A stretch of DNA of 64,000 bases from Paraphoma chrysanthemicola (lineage: Eukaryota; Ascomycota; Dothideomycetes; Pleosporales; Phaeosphaeriaceae), in contig JAGMWG010000015.1 of NCBI GenBank assembly GCA_020744225.1, positions 1,218,221 through 1,282,220 of the forward strand, in the 5' to 3' direction. Positions 21,760-32,309 of the stretch are shown one piece after another. How positions within the stretch are numbered: position 1 is the stretch's first letter; each line of letters opens with the position of its first letter. The notes under the pieces were generated by a model. That model saw only the letters and a list, made by a program, of their open reading frames with translations, searched no databases and was not told the DNA's origin. Both the position numbers and the translations under genes were made by a program.

Positions 21760-22478
21760 CAGTTTATGCTTGAATTCAGGTCTCAATCCTTTTGACTCGC
21801 TTTAGGCATTGATATTGAGAACGTGGCTGATGCTCGTGTTCAAGGTTGCGAGGCTGCATCACGGTGGCGCAGGGCTCCGCGAGTGAACCTCAGGCTGCCG
21901 TATACGAAGAAGCCCATGTCGCCCACAATTGTGCACATCTCCATCACTTGCTACCAAGTCTTAGATTTTCCCTCCTCCGTGGTGAGATTTTTACAACGTG
22001 GGTTTGATGCTTATCCATCAGTAAATGTCAGAAGCCTGGCTGGACCACTGAATTGCCCCTTGTAAACGCGAAGGTTACGCGTTTTCGGAACGAGACATTT
22101 TGAACGGAACTTGGGCTTGATCCATAGATATTGAGGAGAACAAATAACACGCGCGCGAGCGCGTCCTAGCTGCGAGCTATCAGCAGTCAGGCTCGCACTC
22201 TTGGCAAGGAACACGAACATCGGTGGTAACCTTTTTGCACCCCTAGCGCGCATTTCAAGCGAAGTATCATTTAGGACGCCCCCGCAGGCCTGGTCAAGGT
22301 GCCGCATTGTGCACGATCCCCGCAATATATATGGTAACTAGTTCCGGCATTCACAGAGGTCGGTTCCGAAGTTCCGGCACCAATAGCAGTAATTGAGCCC
22401 TGTCAACGATTTTCACGAACGGCGAGGTAAGGCACATGCCAGGTATGAGGTGCATGTCACTCGTACTCGGTCAACCTG
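21760..22478. other. Intergenic
   Basis: About 720 bp between the F-box-like gene and the CrtC-like relict. The missing N-terminus of the relict may have been here, but no start with an open frame and splice site could be recovered. Confidence 0.35.
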
Positions 22479-23275
22479 TTGAACATAAACTCCTACGTTT
22501 CTCTTTACGATGTCGACACTCAAGAGTACTACGGAACTAATGTCGTGGTGCCTGGAAGAATTCCAACTACTACGTACGACATCGACGGCGGCGGCTTGCG
22601 AGTGTACGCGCCAACTCCTGACCTAGTGTCGACACAACATGCGATTAGCACGATCCCAGGTGCAGCGTTCAATTTGACATTCGAACCGCGAGGGCCTAAC
22701 CTTTACCACGCAGGCTCAGGTCTCCATTACTGAGGTGATGGTACCACATCGCAAATAGCTCACCCTCAGCTTTGGGTCACTGGCACACTGTCGATTAACG
22801 GAACCGACGTAGCGATCATTCCAGAACAATCGTCGGGCTGGATGGATAGGCAGCGGGGAACGGGTTATGCGTTCAACGGCTGGTATTTCTTCAATGTCTT
22901 TTTGGAAAACGGGCTGGTGATCGCAGCCTGGAGGACCTATGCTGTTGACGATACACCCAAGCTTTCTGCATTGCGACAGTCTTGTTTCCCGACGGCCAGA
23001 ATCAGGTCCACGCAATCGATCCAGATCTTCAAGAAAGAGATCCGTTTGCTACGCCCAACAACAACACCTACTACACTGGCCTTAACTTCAATTTTCCAAC
23101 CCTTGACTTGTTCCTCAACGTCACCGTGCCCATCGGCGTGGGGGGAATGGGGGAGAAAGTGAACTCAACCGGCGGCACGACTTTGTACGAATCCTACGCA
23201 TTATATACCGGGACACTTGAAGGCGCTTTGATCGAAGGATTTGGCCTATTAGAGCGTACATTCAGATTCTTGTAG
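22479..23275 (+). pseudogene. Relict of a CrtC / kievitone-hydratase-like lipocalin-fold protein
   Basis: The frame carries family-like text: YDVDTQEYYGTNVVVPG, FNLTFEPRGPNLYHAGSG, TGTLSINGTDV, GTGYAFNGWYFFNVFLENG. It is broken twice. First, TGA at 22731-22733 follows GSGLHY, where relatives have Trp (TGG to TGA). Second, a frameshift at about 22965-22985 lies before LFPDGQNQVHAIDP. After it, the last frame runs to a stop at 23275 and ends LEGALIEGFGLLE. The N-terminal start and any signal peptide are missing. Relatives include kievitone hydratase (a secreted phytoalexin-detoxifying enzyme) and bacterial CrtC hydratases. The fold is also used by fungal Diels-Alderases, so the lost activity is not certain. 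Confidence 0.65.
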
Positions 23276-23988
23276 AATTGGGATTGTAAAGTAGATTAAG
23301 CTCTAGATTTATCACGCGTTCAAGTCGCTCATGCTTCATAGCGAAGAACACCTAGTGTCCGAACAGTTGCGGCTGGCTATGCGATCATACAATAGCTAGC
23401 GCTGCTCACAGCCCTGACTCACAAGTCATATCGTAGTTTTACACCATACATCTTCTATTCAACCTTTTGGATTGCTCTCCACGTGCACTTTGTACCTACT
23501 CCGAAATATTGTGCACTACGGGAAGTAGCGTAAAGCTTGTAGTTGATGATGCAAGCGCTCAAAGAGCATGTGTGGGATAAATCAGGATCGAGAAGGTGGG
23601 CCAAGGAGAGACTAAGAAATCCAGCCTGCGCTGGTTTCTCTAATATATATATTATAGGGCGTATCTGCGGAGCAGCAAATTCATTATGTTTACTTCATCA
23701 CTACATTTAACTCGATTTGAATGCGTCCAGACGTTAACGAATTTTTTCCACATGCGATCGCGAAGATGCCTAAACGCATGTTCTAGAGGCGAGAAGTAAC
23801 GCATTACAAGACGCTGGACTTAACTTTTCTAGCGCTGAAAATTGAATTGTGAGACGTAGAAGAATCACAAGCTTGGTCCAAGATTGTTCGTTCTAATCTC
23901 ATGGTATGGAGGCTACATGAACATGCTTCTAGCAAGATTCTTGCCGAATAGACGAAAAGGATAAGAGTTCCTATACCGAAGAGCATGA
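23276..23988. other. Intergenic, AT-rich
   Basis: 713 bp with an AT-rich patch (about 23640-23720) and no coding frame that I recognise. It includes the 3' flank of the OPT gene. Confidence 0.4.
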
Positions 23989-26868
23989 CTAACTCGCGTA
24001 AGTCCCAATGCGAGGACCAAAGTACTCACCCTTTGGTAGCTTTAGCAGTGTGCACGCCTTCGCTTCACAGCCACTTGACGGATTGTTGCCCCACCACTTG
24101 ATCTCAACGCCAGGGTAGCTGATTGCGAAGAAGATGATAACAGCCGCAATAGCAATGGCAGCCGAGAAAGCTGCAGAAGTGACGTAGTTGTACTTCGCCC
24201 AGAACGCAAGATAGCGTTGGCGCAGGAATACCATGCTGAACCATCCGGGGATGACTGCGGGCCACATGTAGGCAAGGTTGTATGGACTCCAATTGCTTCC
24301 ACCAGACATAAGCATGACAGGATGTATTTTGGCAGCCCAATGTGTGCGAGGTAGCTTTCTCTGGAAGAAGTAGAACAAGAAGGGAAGGGCGAAGCCGACA
24401 GGGAAGGCCGACAACAAGGTCGTGTAGATGCCACCAGTGCCAAAGACCTTTCGAGCACCTAAACTCCCGAAGAGGACTGCTGCAGTGAAATATGTGTTGA
24501 CGCCGGGGCAGGTGAAGCGATCTTTCTGGTTGGTCTCGCAGAGATCAGAGATGTGTTGGATCTGGAAGTTCATGACCCCAGTGCAGACCAACGCCGACAC
24601 AAAGACTGCAACGACCTGGGCAGCGAACGTGTGGCGCTGCGGGATCTTGAGGTAGTGAGCCAGCTTCAAGTCGTTCGCGAAGTCCAGCGCGTGGGCAGTT
24701 GTTACATAGCCAAAGCACTTGAAGAAGTTCATGGCGAGCGCATTACCCGGCTCCCAAGCACCACCAATAAATTCGGCGAGAACATTGAACTCCACCTCCA
24801 TCCCTGTAGTGGCAAAGATTATTCCAGTCGGGATAACAAAAACCAATGCGAGCGCGATGCCGAAGAACACGACGCCAACGCTGGTCTCGGTAGGCCAAGC
24901 GGCTACGGCCGCGACACCGAACACAATAGCGACAACGTTGAGGATGAGATACCACCACTCAGGAACCTCCTTGTAGTTTGACATCATCTTAGTATGAACG
25001 TCTTTGAAGTCTTCACTGACGGTCTGGTCCTTCTTGAAGCTGCGAACCAAGCTGCGGTACCCAAGTGCGATGTCGTTACGATGGTAAAGGATTGCGTACG
25101 AGAGCGTGGCAGCGTATGTGGCGAAAAAGTAGTAATACATCGTGATACTACTAGCTGCCAGATAAACAGGTGAGTACGCCTGGTATGCTGTCTCATTGAG
25201 CCAACCGCGGTGATCAAGGATCCTTGTGACGTTGTACGATCCGCCTTGGTGATTGAACATCGCGTTTGTGTTGATTGGGAGGTATGCAGTATTGAACGAG
25301 TTGGTCCAATACAAGCCAATGATGGTGACTCCACCGAGAACCGCTCCCACGAAAGTATTGAACGTGACGCGAAAGGGTACTACGAGCGGCTGAACGAAGT
25401 GTGTGACTACATTCCAATCGAATGTCGGGAAAGGGTTGATGCCGAGCCCTTTGTTGATACCCGTGATCGCTGTCAACGTAAAGTTGTTCGGGGCTATCCA
25501 CGCGATCCAGTTGAACAGGGATAGAGCACCGAAAATGGTGTCTGGAAACCAGAACCAGACAAACATAGCAGCAAATGCAGCCATGAAGAATCGATAACGA
25601 GACATATTCCATACTTTGGCGAAGGGTCCCATAACTGGATAATTCGTTTCTAGGCAGCAATCAGTCTCGGAACGTTCAATAGGTATGTCATAACTGCGTA
25701 CCATTATGCAGGGAGCTGTTCAATGCGATGGTCACCAGAGACGCTGGCCAGAGACAAAACGAAGGATAGACCAAAAACCGCCTGGTCAAGCCGGCCAGTC
25801 CGAATCCCATCAAATTGGTAGACAGGGCAAGCAGGATCTGATAGGCCTAGGTACCTTTAGTCAAATTGAAAGCAGCAACTTGTCGCGCGAACGTACGAAA
25901 GATTTCGCATAGCGTTGACCGAAGTACTTGTCCATCCATTGGGTGAAGACTACAAATGTCAGTTGTATCCTTAATAATGCCGAAAGTCCGCTCTTGCGCA
26001 GCCACATACTGATATATCTTGAGCTTGGCAGCGTTTTGCCAACGTTCGCCATAATGGAGATGAGCATATGCTCTTTCTTGTTGAATGGACCCGGGTTCAG
26101 GCTGTGTCGCACGCCAAAAAGTGTGAAACCAACATCTGGAAGCCACCGTTCTGCAGCTTTGCCGACAGGGTAGGATAGCAACTGTACGATCTCTGCGCGG
26201 AGGGTTATAGACGGCTGGCGTACGCTGAAGAGCTGATTGATGAAGGCTATAAAGACGACAAAAAGCAGTCCTATAGCCCAGGAACGTATGGTTGAGACGG
26301 GCAGATTAAAATCATCATGAGGATCGACAACCGCGCGCACTTCTGCATAGGGACTGTTCGTCGTGAGTAGAGATACCTCCACCTTTACTTCAGAAATCTC
26401 TCGCTCAAAAGCATCGGGATTTGTCTTGATTTCCTCGTTGGCTTGAAACGCCTTGAGTCGCTCCAAGGCGCCAGCTGGGAAGTTGGTATCAAGCGCGTGT
26501 TCGAATATCAAGGCATCGACAGCCTGTACGAATGTAAGACACTCATCTCGTGATAGCGTGTTCTAGCATGGAACTGTACCCGCTGGGTTTGCTCGAGGTT
26601 AAGTGTTCGAGAATGTTCCCTGGCAGCAAGAACCTCCTCTGCAGTTGCGTTGAGTTGTCTAATATTAATCAGTTACGTCTCCATCACCGAAAGTTGTAGT
26701 AGTCCTTACCTGGCCACCTCTTCCACTGAGAACTTTTCGTCAAAACTTCCTCGCTGTCTTCGCTTTAACTTATGTAAATACTAAGCGGGAGACTTGACAA
26801 ACCTGTGGCACAGGTGCAACTGTCACCGAATCGAGGCCATCACTGGCCTTTTCGTTGAGGTCCTGCAT
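23989..26868 (-). CDS. OPT-family oligopeptide transporter
   Basis: Seven exons: 26868..26803, 26753..26710, 26658..26580, 26523..26010, 25949..25897, 25846..25702 and 25649..23989. The introns are 49-60 bp, all joins are in phase, and the product is 853 aa, the normal OPT length. Removing the in-frame intron 25950..26009 (GTATGT..TGTAG) restores SSRYIIFTQWMDKYFGQ. The exon at 25846 supplies ALSTNLMGFGLAGLTRRFLV. OPT marks include NKKEHMLISIMANVG, LVYPSFCLWPASLVTIALN, LGINPFPTFDW and KIHPVMLMSGGSNWSPYN. About 14 membrane spans are expected. The cytosolic N-terminus is acidic. Proton-coupled import of small peptides, glutathione-like or siderophore-related substrates is possible. It is divergent from the amidohydrolase gene across 1.2 kb. 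Confidence 0.9.
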
Positions 26869-28051
26869 ATCGATGGAAGTGCAGTAGCCTACTGCACTCG
26901 TCCCTTCTTACAAGTCGAACAGGTTGGCTGCTCGTCCGAGTGTTGTCGCAAGATAATTTGAAGCTTAGAACGTATTCAAATATGTACCTAGGGCATATTT
27001 AACCTCTTGCATCTATTGCCACAACCCTGTGGCTCGCGTGAAGAATTAGTATACTCTCATGTCGTGATCGGATGTACTAAAGCACGCACAGCATGACTTA
27101 TCAAATTTCCGGCTTCTCTTCGTACCACCCGGCTATCGCTAACGATGAAAGTGGTACTTCTTCGGCTGTTACGGCCATGAGAAGTCACGGCGGTCAAGAA
27201 GCTTCGCCAATAATTGAAGCCCTTGATACCAGATATCCACCTCCAGAGGCCGAAGATGTTCCGAGCGGTGGAAGTAACCGGAAGGGGTATCGGAACGTAC
27301 GCATCGGGGCACGGTGTCGCGAAGTGCCAACCAGCAAGCTTTAGGATCCTTCGATAAGCTCAATGCCACAATTGTCGCTTTTGTTTCACACCGCGAAGGC
27401 GTGTCCAACCTGATTTGAACGACAAATAGAACTTCATGGCGGGATCTGGTACTCAGAAGAGGTGCTGATAGCTAAACTAGAAGAGATGCTCGCGTCTACA
27501 AGTACTGAGGTGTTGACGGAAGTGGAAGCAATGAAGGGAAGTCACAGGGGTCCTTCTTTTAGTTCGGACGCTAGTGCCGGGCACTAAAGATAGGCACGTC
27601 CTTGGCAACCCCACCCCTCTTCTTGCATCATCCGCGAGCTTTTTGCGTTATCGATCGAGGTTTTGTGCAAACAACACGGCGAAGTGCTCTTACTCTTCAA
27701 TGCAACCCACCATGGGTTCCTTTCCTGTTTCGCACTGCTTCCAGCTCTTAGGCTAGTGGTCACAGCTTGAGGTTTGGCTTTGCGGGTGGATTCATCTGGT
27801 CGCGTCATCCGCCGGGCGGATTGCATTTGCACCTTGAGGGCTTTTGTTTCTCATGCTGCCGGCAACACGAATCTTTTGCGCGGCAAGAGTTGAATCTTGA
27901 ATCGCACCGTCATTTGGCAAGGCCACAGAGTAGGAAACCTCGGAAATTTTGTGAACAAACACAATCGTGCCGCGAGGATTTCAGCGTACAATATTCTCCT
28001 TCTGACAACATCCTTGACTGCCAATACGTACGTTCATACTTGCCTACCGCG
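26869..28051. promoter_or_regulatory. Divergent intergenic region with a 15-nt palindrome
   Basis: 1.18 kb between the OPT and amidohydrolase starts. A perfect palindrome TAGTGCCGGGCACTA (7-nt arms, 1-nt centre) lies at 27572-27586. The open frame joining the amidohydrolase from upstream has no ATG before 28052. No other feature was recognised. Confidence 0.4.
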
Positions 28052-30946
28052 ATGTATAATGAGAAGACATTCGACTTTGGTGCCCAGCCTCCTCCATACG
28101 AAGAGCGACAGAGCCGGTACTTTCTAGCACCTCGGAGACGCAGAGCAAGGATTGCGCTACTGAGTGCTGTTATCGCCCTATTATTGGTGTTGCTTCGCCA
28201 CAACATACCTGCGGAAGATTTGGGTGCATCTGCACAAAAGGACGTTTTCTGGAAAGGGCTGGAGACGTGCCGCAAGACAAGTCGGCACAAGAACAACGTA
28301 CATCAATCATCGCAGCCACGTTTTAACCCGCGTTGGAACGCAAAGTTCGGGCAAAATGGTACCATTGTACTCCAAAATGCGACACTTTTCGACGGCGAGA
28401 CGATTCTTCACGACACCGTCGATATTGTGTTCGACAAAGGCCTAATCACGTCGATATCCGAGTCCAGCGAGACAAATATACATGCAGACAGTACTCAAGT
28501 TTACAATCTGCAGGGTCGCTTTGTGACACCCGGACTCGTAGACATACACTCTCACCACCTTGAGATGCCACTCTCGCATGTTACTGCCAACCAGGACGTT
28601 AACGAAAAGCCGCACTTGGGTCCGATAACTCCGTTTGTTCGTGTTCTCGATGGATTCAAGCCTTACGACTTAGCCATTCGAATTATTGCATCTGGTGGCG
28701 TGACAACTTCACTGAATTTGCCTGGTTCTGGAAACATCATCGGCGGCCAAGCCTATTTGATTAAAAACCTGCCCAATCCCGGCGAAAACGCCGAACCCAT
28801 AGTGGAAGATCTATTGTTCGATCATGGGTTGCCGATAGGGAGCCGACAGCGGTACTTGAAAATGGCATGTGGTGAGAACCCGAAGTATCTGTACGGACAC
28901 TCTCGCCTTGGCAACGCATGGCTACTACGACAACACCTTGAGAAGGCCCAGAAATTGAAGCTAGAGCAGGAGAGTTGGTGCGAGCACGCTGAAAACTTTG
29001 AAAAAGGCAGTGGCATATTTACTAAGGGAGCAGCCATGTTCATTTCTGCTCACGGCCAGCTACAAGGCTCCTTGGAATTAGAAGCGACATTAGCCTTGCT
29101 AAGAGGCGAGTTCAACATCAACATTCATTGCTACGAGCCTGAAGATCTGGAGCGTATGCTTGATGTTCTACATGAGTTTGGAGTGCACCCGAACGCCTTT
29201 CACCATGCGCTAGAGGCATGGCAAATACCGGAGTTTCTTAAGCAGCAAGAAAGGAACATCACCATTGCCACCTTTGCCGAGAATGCTCTATTCAAGTATG
29301 AAGCCTATGGCGCGAACCTACGCGGGCCAAAGATACTTGACGATCATGGCGTACGTGTCGTGTTAAAGTCAGACCACACTGGGGAGGGCAATAACGCTAG
29401 ATACCTCCTGGATCAAGCTTCTGTGTCACATTCATATGGTTTGCCCGAACTCAAAGCTCTTCAATCTGTCACATCCGCAGCCGCATACTCTATTCAGCAA
29501 GACCATCGTATTGGCTATGTCCGCACTGGCTACGACGCCGATCTCGCAGTGTGGGATTCCCATCCACTTGCTCTTGGTGCTACTCCATTACAGGTCTGGA
29601 TCGATGGAAGAGCTGTTCTCGATCCAGATCAGCTTTTAGAGAAGACAGCTACTACAGCCCCACCAAGCGATCTAGTTGTGCCAGGCGTTCATGCAGTAGC
29701 GTCCGAAGTCTACAAGCACAATGTCTGTACGAAAGTAAACTCCGCGAATGACATACTGGTATTGACCGGTATCAAAGAAGTATTCTTACAGGAGTTTATA
29801 CTCGACACCACTCCTGCTGATAATGCTCCTGTTATTGTCATCTCGGCAGGTAGGGTTACATGCTTCGATCGCTTATCTATCTGCGACGCCACTCACAATT
29901 TGTCGAAAGCCATCAACATCCCGCTTAAGAACGGATACATAACTGCCGGTCTCATTGCCTTCGGTAACAATGTTGGTATTGTTGATATTCCTTCGGAACC
30001 CTCCACCGGCGACGGCACGTCATCAGCCTCCAACGTCCTAGACATAAAGAATGTTTACTTCGCCAAGCATGGTGTTCACTTCGGCAGCCGGAGCTTCTCG
30101 CGCGCTCGACTCGGCGGCGTGACAAGAGCAATCACCGCACCGAACTTTGGTGGTGGCGTGCTCCAGGGAGTCAGCGTCGGATTACGAACGAGCGAGAATG
30201 CAACGATACTCAACGGCGGTGTCTGGAAGGACGAAGTAGCATTGCACTTCCACATTGGTCAGGACACGAAGAACTCCGACACGCCAACCATCTCCTCCGG
30301 CATCGAGCGTCTGTACCAGATAATCTCTGACCACAGCCCCGCTCCTTCTTCGGACACTGGCAATGTCTACGCCCGCGCCGCCACTGGCATTCTTCCTGTG
30401 GTCATTTACACGAATCACCCTGACGATATTGCGCAAGTTATCTTATTGAAGCGAACGTTTCCACTCGTCCGGTTCGTCGTATATGGCGGCCACGGCGCGC
30501 ACCAAGTCGCCTCCGAACTCGCAGAAGCAGATATCCCGGTCATCCTCGCTCCCCACCGTGGCGCACCCGATACTTGGGAGAAGCAGCACACGCTCCCCGG
30601 CCCACCGCTTTCAGCCTCGCCCGCCCAAATTCTACTTGATGCGGGCGTTCTGCTCGCTCTCGCAGTGAAGGGCGATAGCAAAATTCATGGCTTAGCGAGA
30701 GAGGCGGCGTGGGCGGCGAAGTGGGCGGCATTGAATGAGCGGCAGGCAATCGGTTTGGTCAGTTGGAATTTTGACCGCATCCTGAGGCTGAGTGATGGCG
30801 ATGTGCCAGTCGAAGGCAGTTTTAGGCACGACTGGGTGCTCTGGGAGGGCAGTCCGATCAAAGGCGAGGGGAGCGTCGTACTCAGTGTAGATAGGGATAG
30901 GAAGGTAGGAGATTGTTTGCCAAATGTGGAAGGCGTGGTCCTTTGA
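28052..30946 (+). CDS. Membrane-anchored double amidohydrolase (CE9-like)
   Basis: Single exon, 964 aa, starting at the first ATG of the frame (28052). A basic run RRRRAR precedes one hydrophobic span (about residues 34-48, IALLSAVIALLLVLL), a type II signal anchor that puts the catalytic part outside the cytosol. The first amidohydrolase domain has GRFVTPGLVDIHSHH (metal-binding His pair), IASGGVTTSLNLPG, FHHALEAWQIPEF and VVLKSDHTGEG, and ends in GYDADLAVWDSHPL. The second half repeats the barrel in weaker form (ATGILPVVIYTNHPDDIAQ, IPVILAPHRGAPDTWE). Fungal relatives of this length are annotated as carbohydrate esterase family 9, by similarity to GlcNAc-6-phosphate deacetylase. No fungal substrate is established to my knowledge. 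Confidence 0.75.
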   Translation: MYNEKTFDFGAQPPPYEERQSRYFLAPRRRRARIALLSAVIALLLVLLRHNIPAEDLGASAQKDVFWKGLETCRKTSRHKNNVHQSSQPRFNPRWNAKFGQNGTIVLQNATLFDGETILHDTVDIVFDKGLITSISESSETNIHADSTQVYNLQGRFVTPGLVDIHSHHLEMPLSHVTANQDVNEKPHLGPITPFVRVLDGFKPYDLAIRIIASGGVTTSLNLPGSGNIIGGQAYLIKNLPNPGENAEPIVEDLLFDHGLPIGSRQRYLKMACGENPKYLYGHSRLGNAWLLRQHLEKAQKLKLEQESWCEHAENFEKGSGIFTKGAAMFISAHGQLQGSLELEATLALLRGEFNINIHCYEPEDLERMLDVLHEFGVHPNAFHHALEAWQIPEFLKQQERNITIATFAENALFKYEAYGANLRGPKILDDHGVRVVLKSDHTGEGNNARYLLDQASVSHSYGLPELKALQSVTSAAAYSIQQDHRIGYVRTGYDADLAVWDSHPLALGATPLQVWIDGRAVLDPDQLLEKTATTAPPSDLVVPGVHAVASEVYKHNVCTKVNSANDILVLTGIKEVFLQEFILDTTPADNAPVIVISAGRVTCFDRLSICDATHNLSKAINIPLKNGYITAGLIAFGNNVGIVDIPSEPSTGDGTSSASNVLDIKNVYFAKHGVHFGSRSFSRARLGGVTRAITAPNFGGGVLQGVSVGLRTSENATILNGGVWKDEVALHFHIGQDTKNSDTPTISSGIERLYQIISDHSPAPSSDTGNVYARAATGILPVVIYTNHPDDIAQVILLKRTFPLVRFVVYGGHGAHQVASELAEADIPVILAPHRGAPDTWEKQHTLPGPPLSASPAQILLDAGVLLALAVKGDSKIHGLAREAAWAAKWAALNERQAIGLVSWNFDRILRLSDGDVPVEGSFRHDWVLWEGSPIKGEGSVVLSVDRDRKVGDCLPNVEGVVL

Positions 30947-32309
30947 TTCCAAAGAATAAGTTATCTGGAGATATATTTATATCTGGTTGAAATAGAACAT
31001 CGTGTCTACATATCACGTACTTCAGACCAGATTTTCCGTAAAGGAGACGAATCGTACAAGGAGATTGCTCGCTCTGCCAACTAAACCCTTTGCCGCGATT
31101 TACACTCCGGACCACTGAGATGGAAGATAATATTCTTCGTCGCCGCATGTTCATGGGAACGGAACATGCGACGCCGGAGACAACGATGCTGGAGGCAAGT
31201 GTCGCATTCGATAAGAATCAAAAGAAGCGTATTAGCACCTCATTACAACGAATACAAAGTTTGACTGTTTGGTTAGGCAAACCTTATACGGTGGTGGACT
31301 GATCCCAGATACTTTCCTATACCGTAGGAAACCAATATAGCCACTGGGGATGGTCGGCGACGGTTATTTTCAGGAGCAAAGGCTCGAGAGAGGAACTGTA
31401 GTGTTTGTGAAAATCATGGTTTGCAGTCAGTGCGCTTACGGCAGGCGTTGTGAGAACGATGGCAGGATTTATTCCAGGAATGGAACGGTATCTCGGTTGA
31501 CAGTTGGCTACAGTATCTCACACGACTATGTCTTTGCGAGGAGGGAGGCGATTGTTTTTGACTTTCAGCTGACCGGACTTTTCTCCGCAATCAGGATGCT
31601 AGGTTACGACACCAACTGATTGCCTGCTAAAGCGGAATCTGATCTACAAGTTTTCAGTGCGTTTGGACGCGTATACATTCGACGGAAGTATGGAAGCATG
31701 ATTCTTTCGACAATCTTATCATCTATCGTGACCTTCTAGGTATAAACTAAAAGAAATCGAACTTCATGCTATCATGGCATACCGGCGTCCGATACACTAT
31801 ATTGTAGCTGAATAGGTCAGTTTGCTGGCAACTTCCGCTTCAAACGCACATTTGGAACTATTATACTCCATATGAAGCCGAAGTACCACGATATATTGGC
31901 TGATATCGAATTGATCGGTAAGTGCAGCTCCGATGGTGGTGATCACTCATTCACGGAAATGCAAATGCTTATGACTGCGATATGTGCTCACCCAAGGCTT
32001 ACTAGAGGATCCAAGGATTGTAGGAGTATCCTGCTCGACGGATCGTGATTTCAAACTTACGTAAATTCGTGCACATTCATGAAAAAATTGTGTCAAGCAA
32101 TAGGGATCTCCGACCCAATCTACTGCTCCAGGAGAGAGAACATACTTTGATAGTATATTTGGTATTTCTATAATCTGTTTCGTCTTGTGTTGCGTGCCTC
32201 ATGAATCAGTTTCGTGATTCCCGTTCACTATATCCCGCCCGGACAAGCGATGACCAAGAAAACGTTCTAAGAAGAGCCAGACAGGCATGCCATATCCTTC
32301 AATCGCACA
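30947..32309. other. Intergenic, nothing recognised
   Basis: 1.36 kb between convergent genes. The short open frames (for example at 31350-31619) lack domains. No repeat or RNA gene was seen. Confidence 0.4.
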
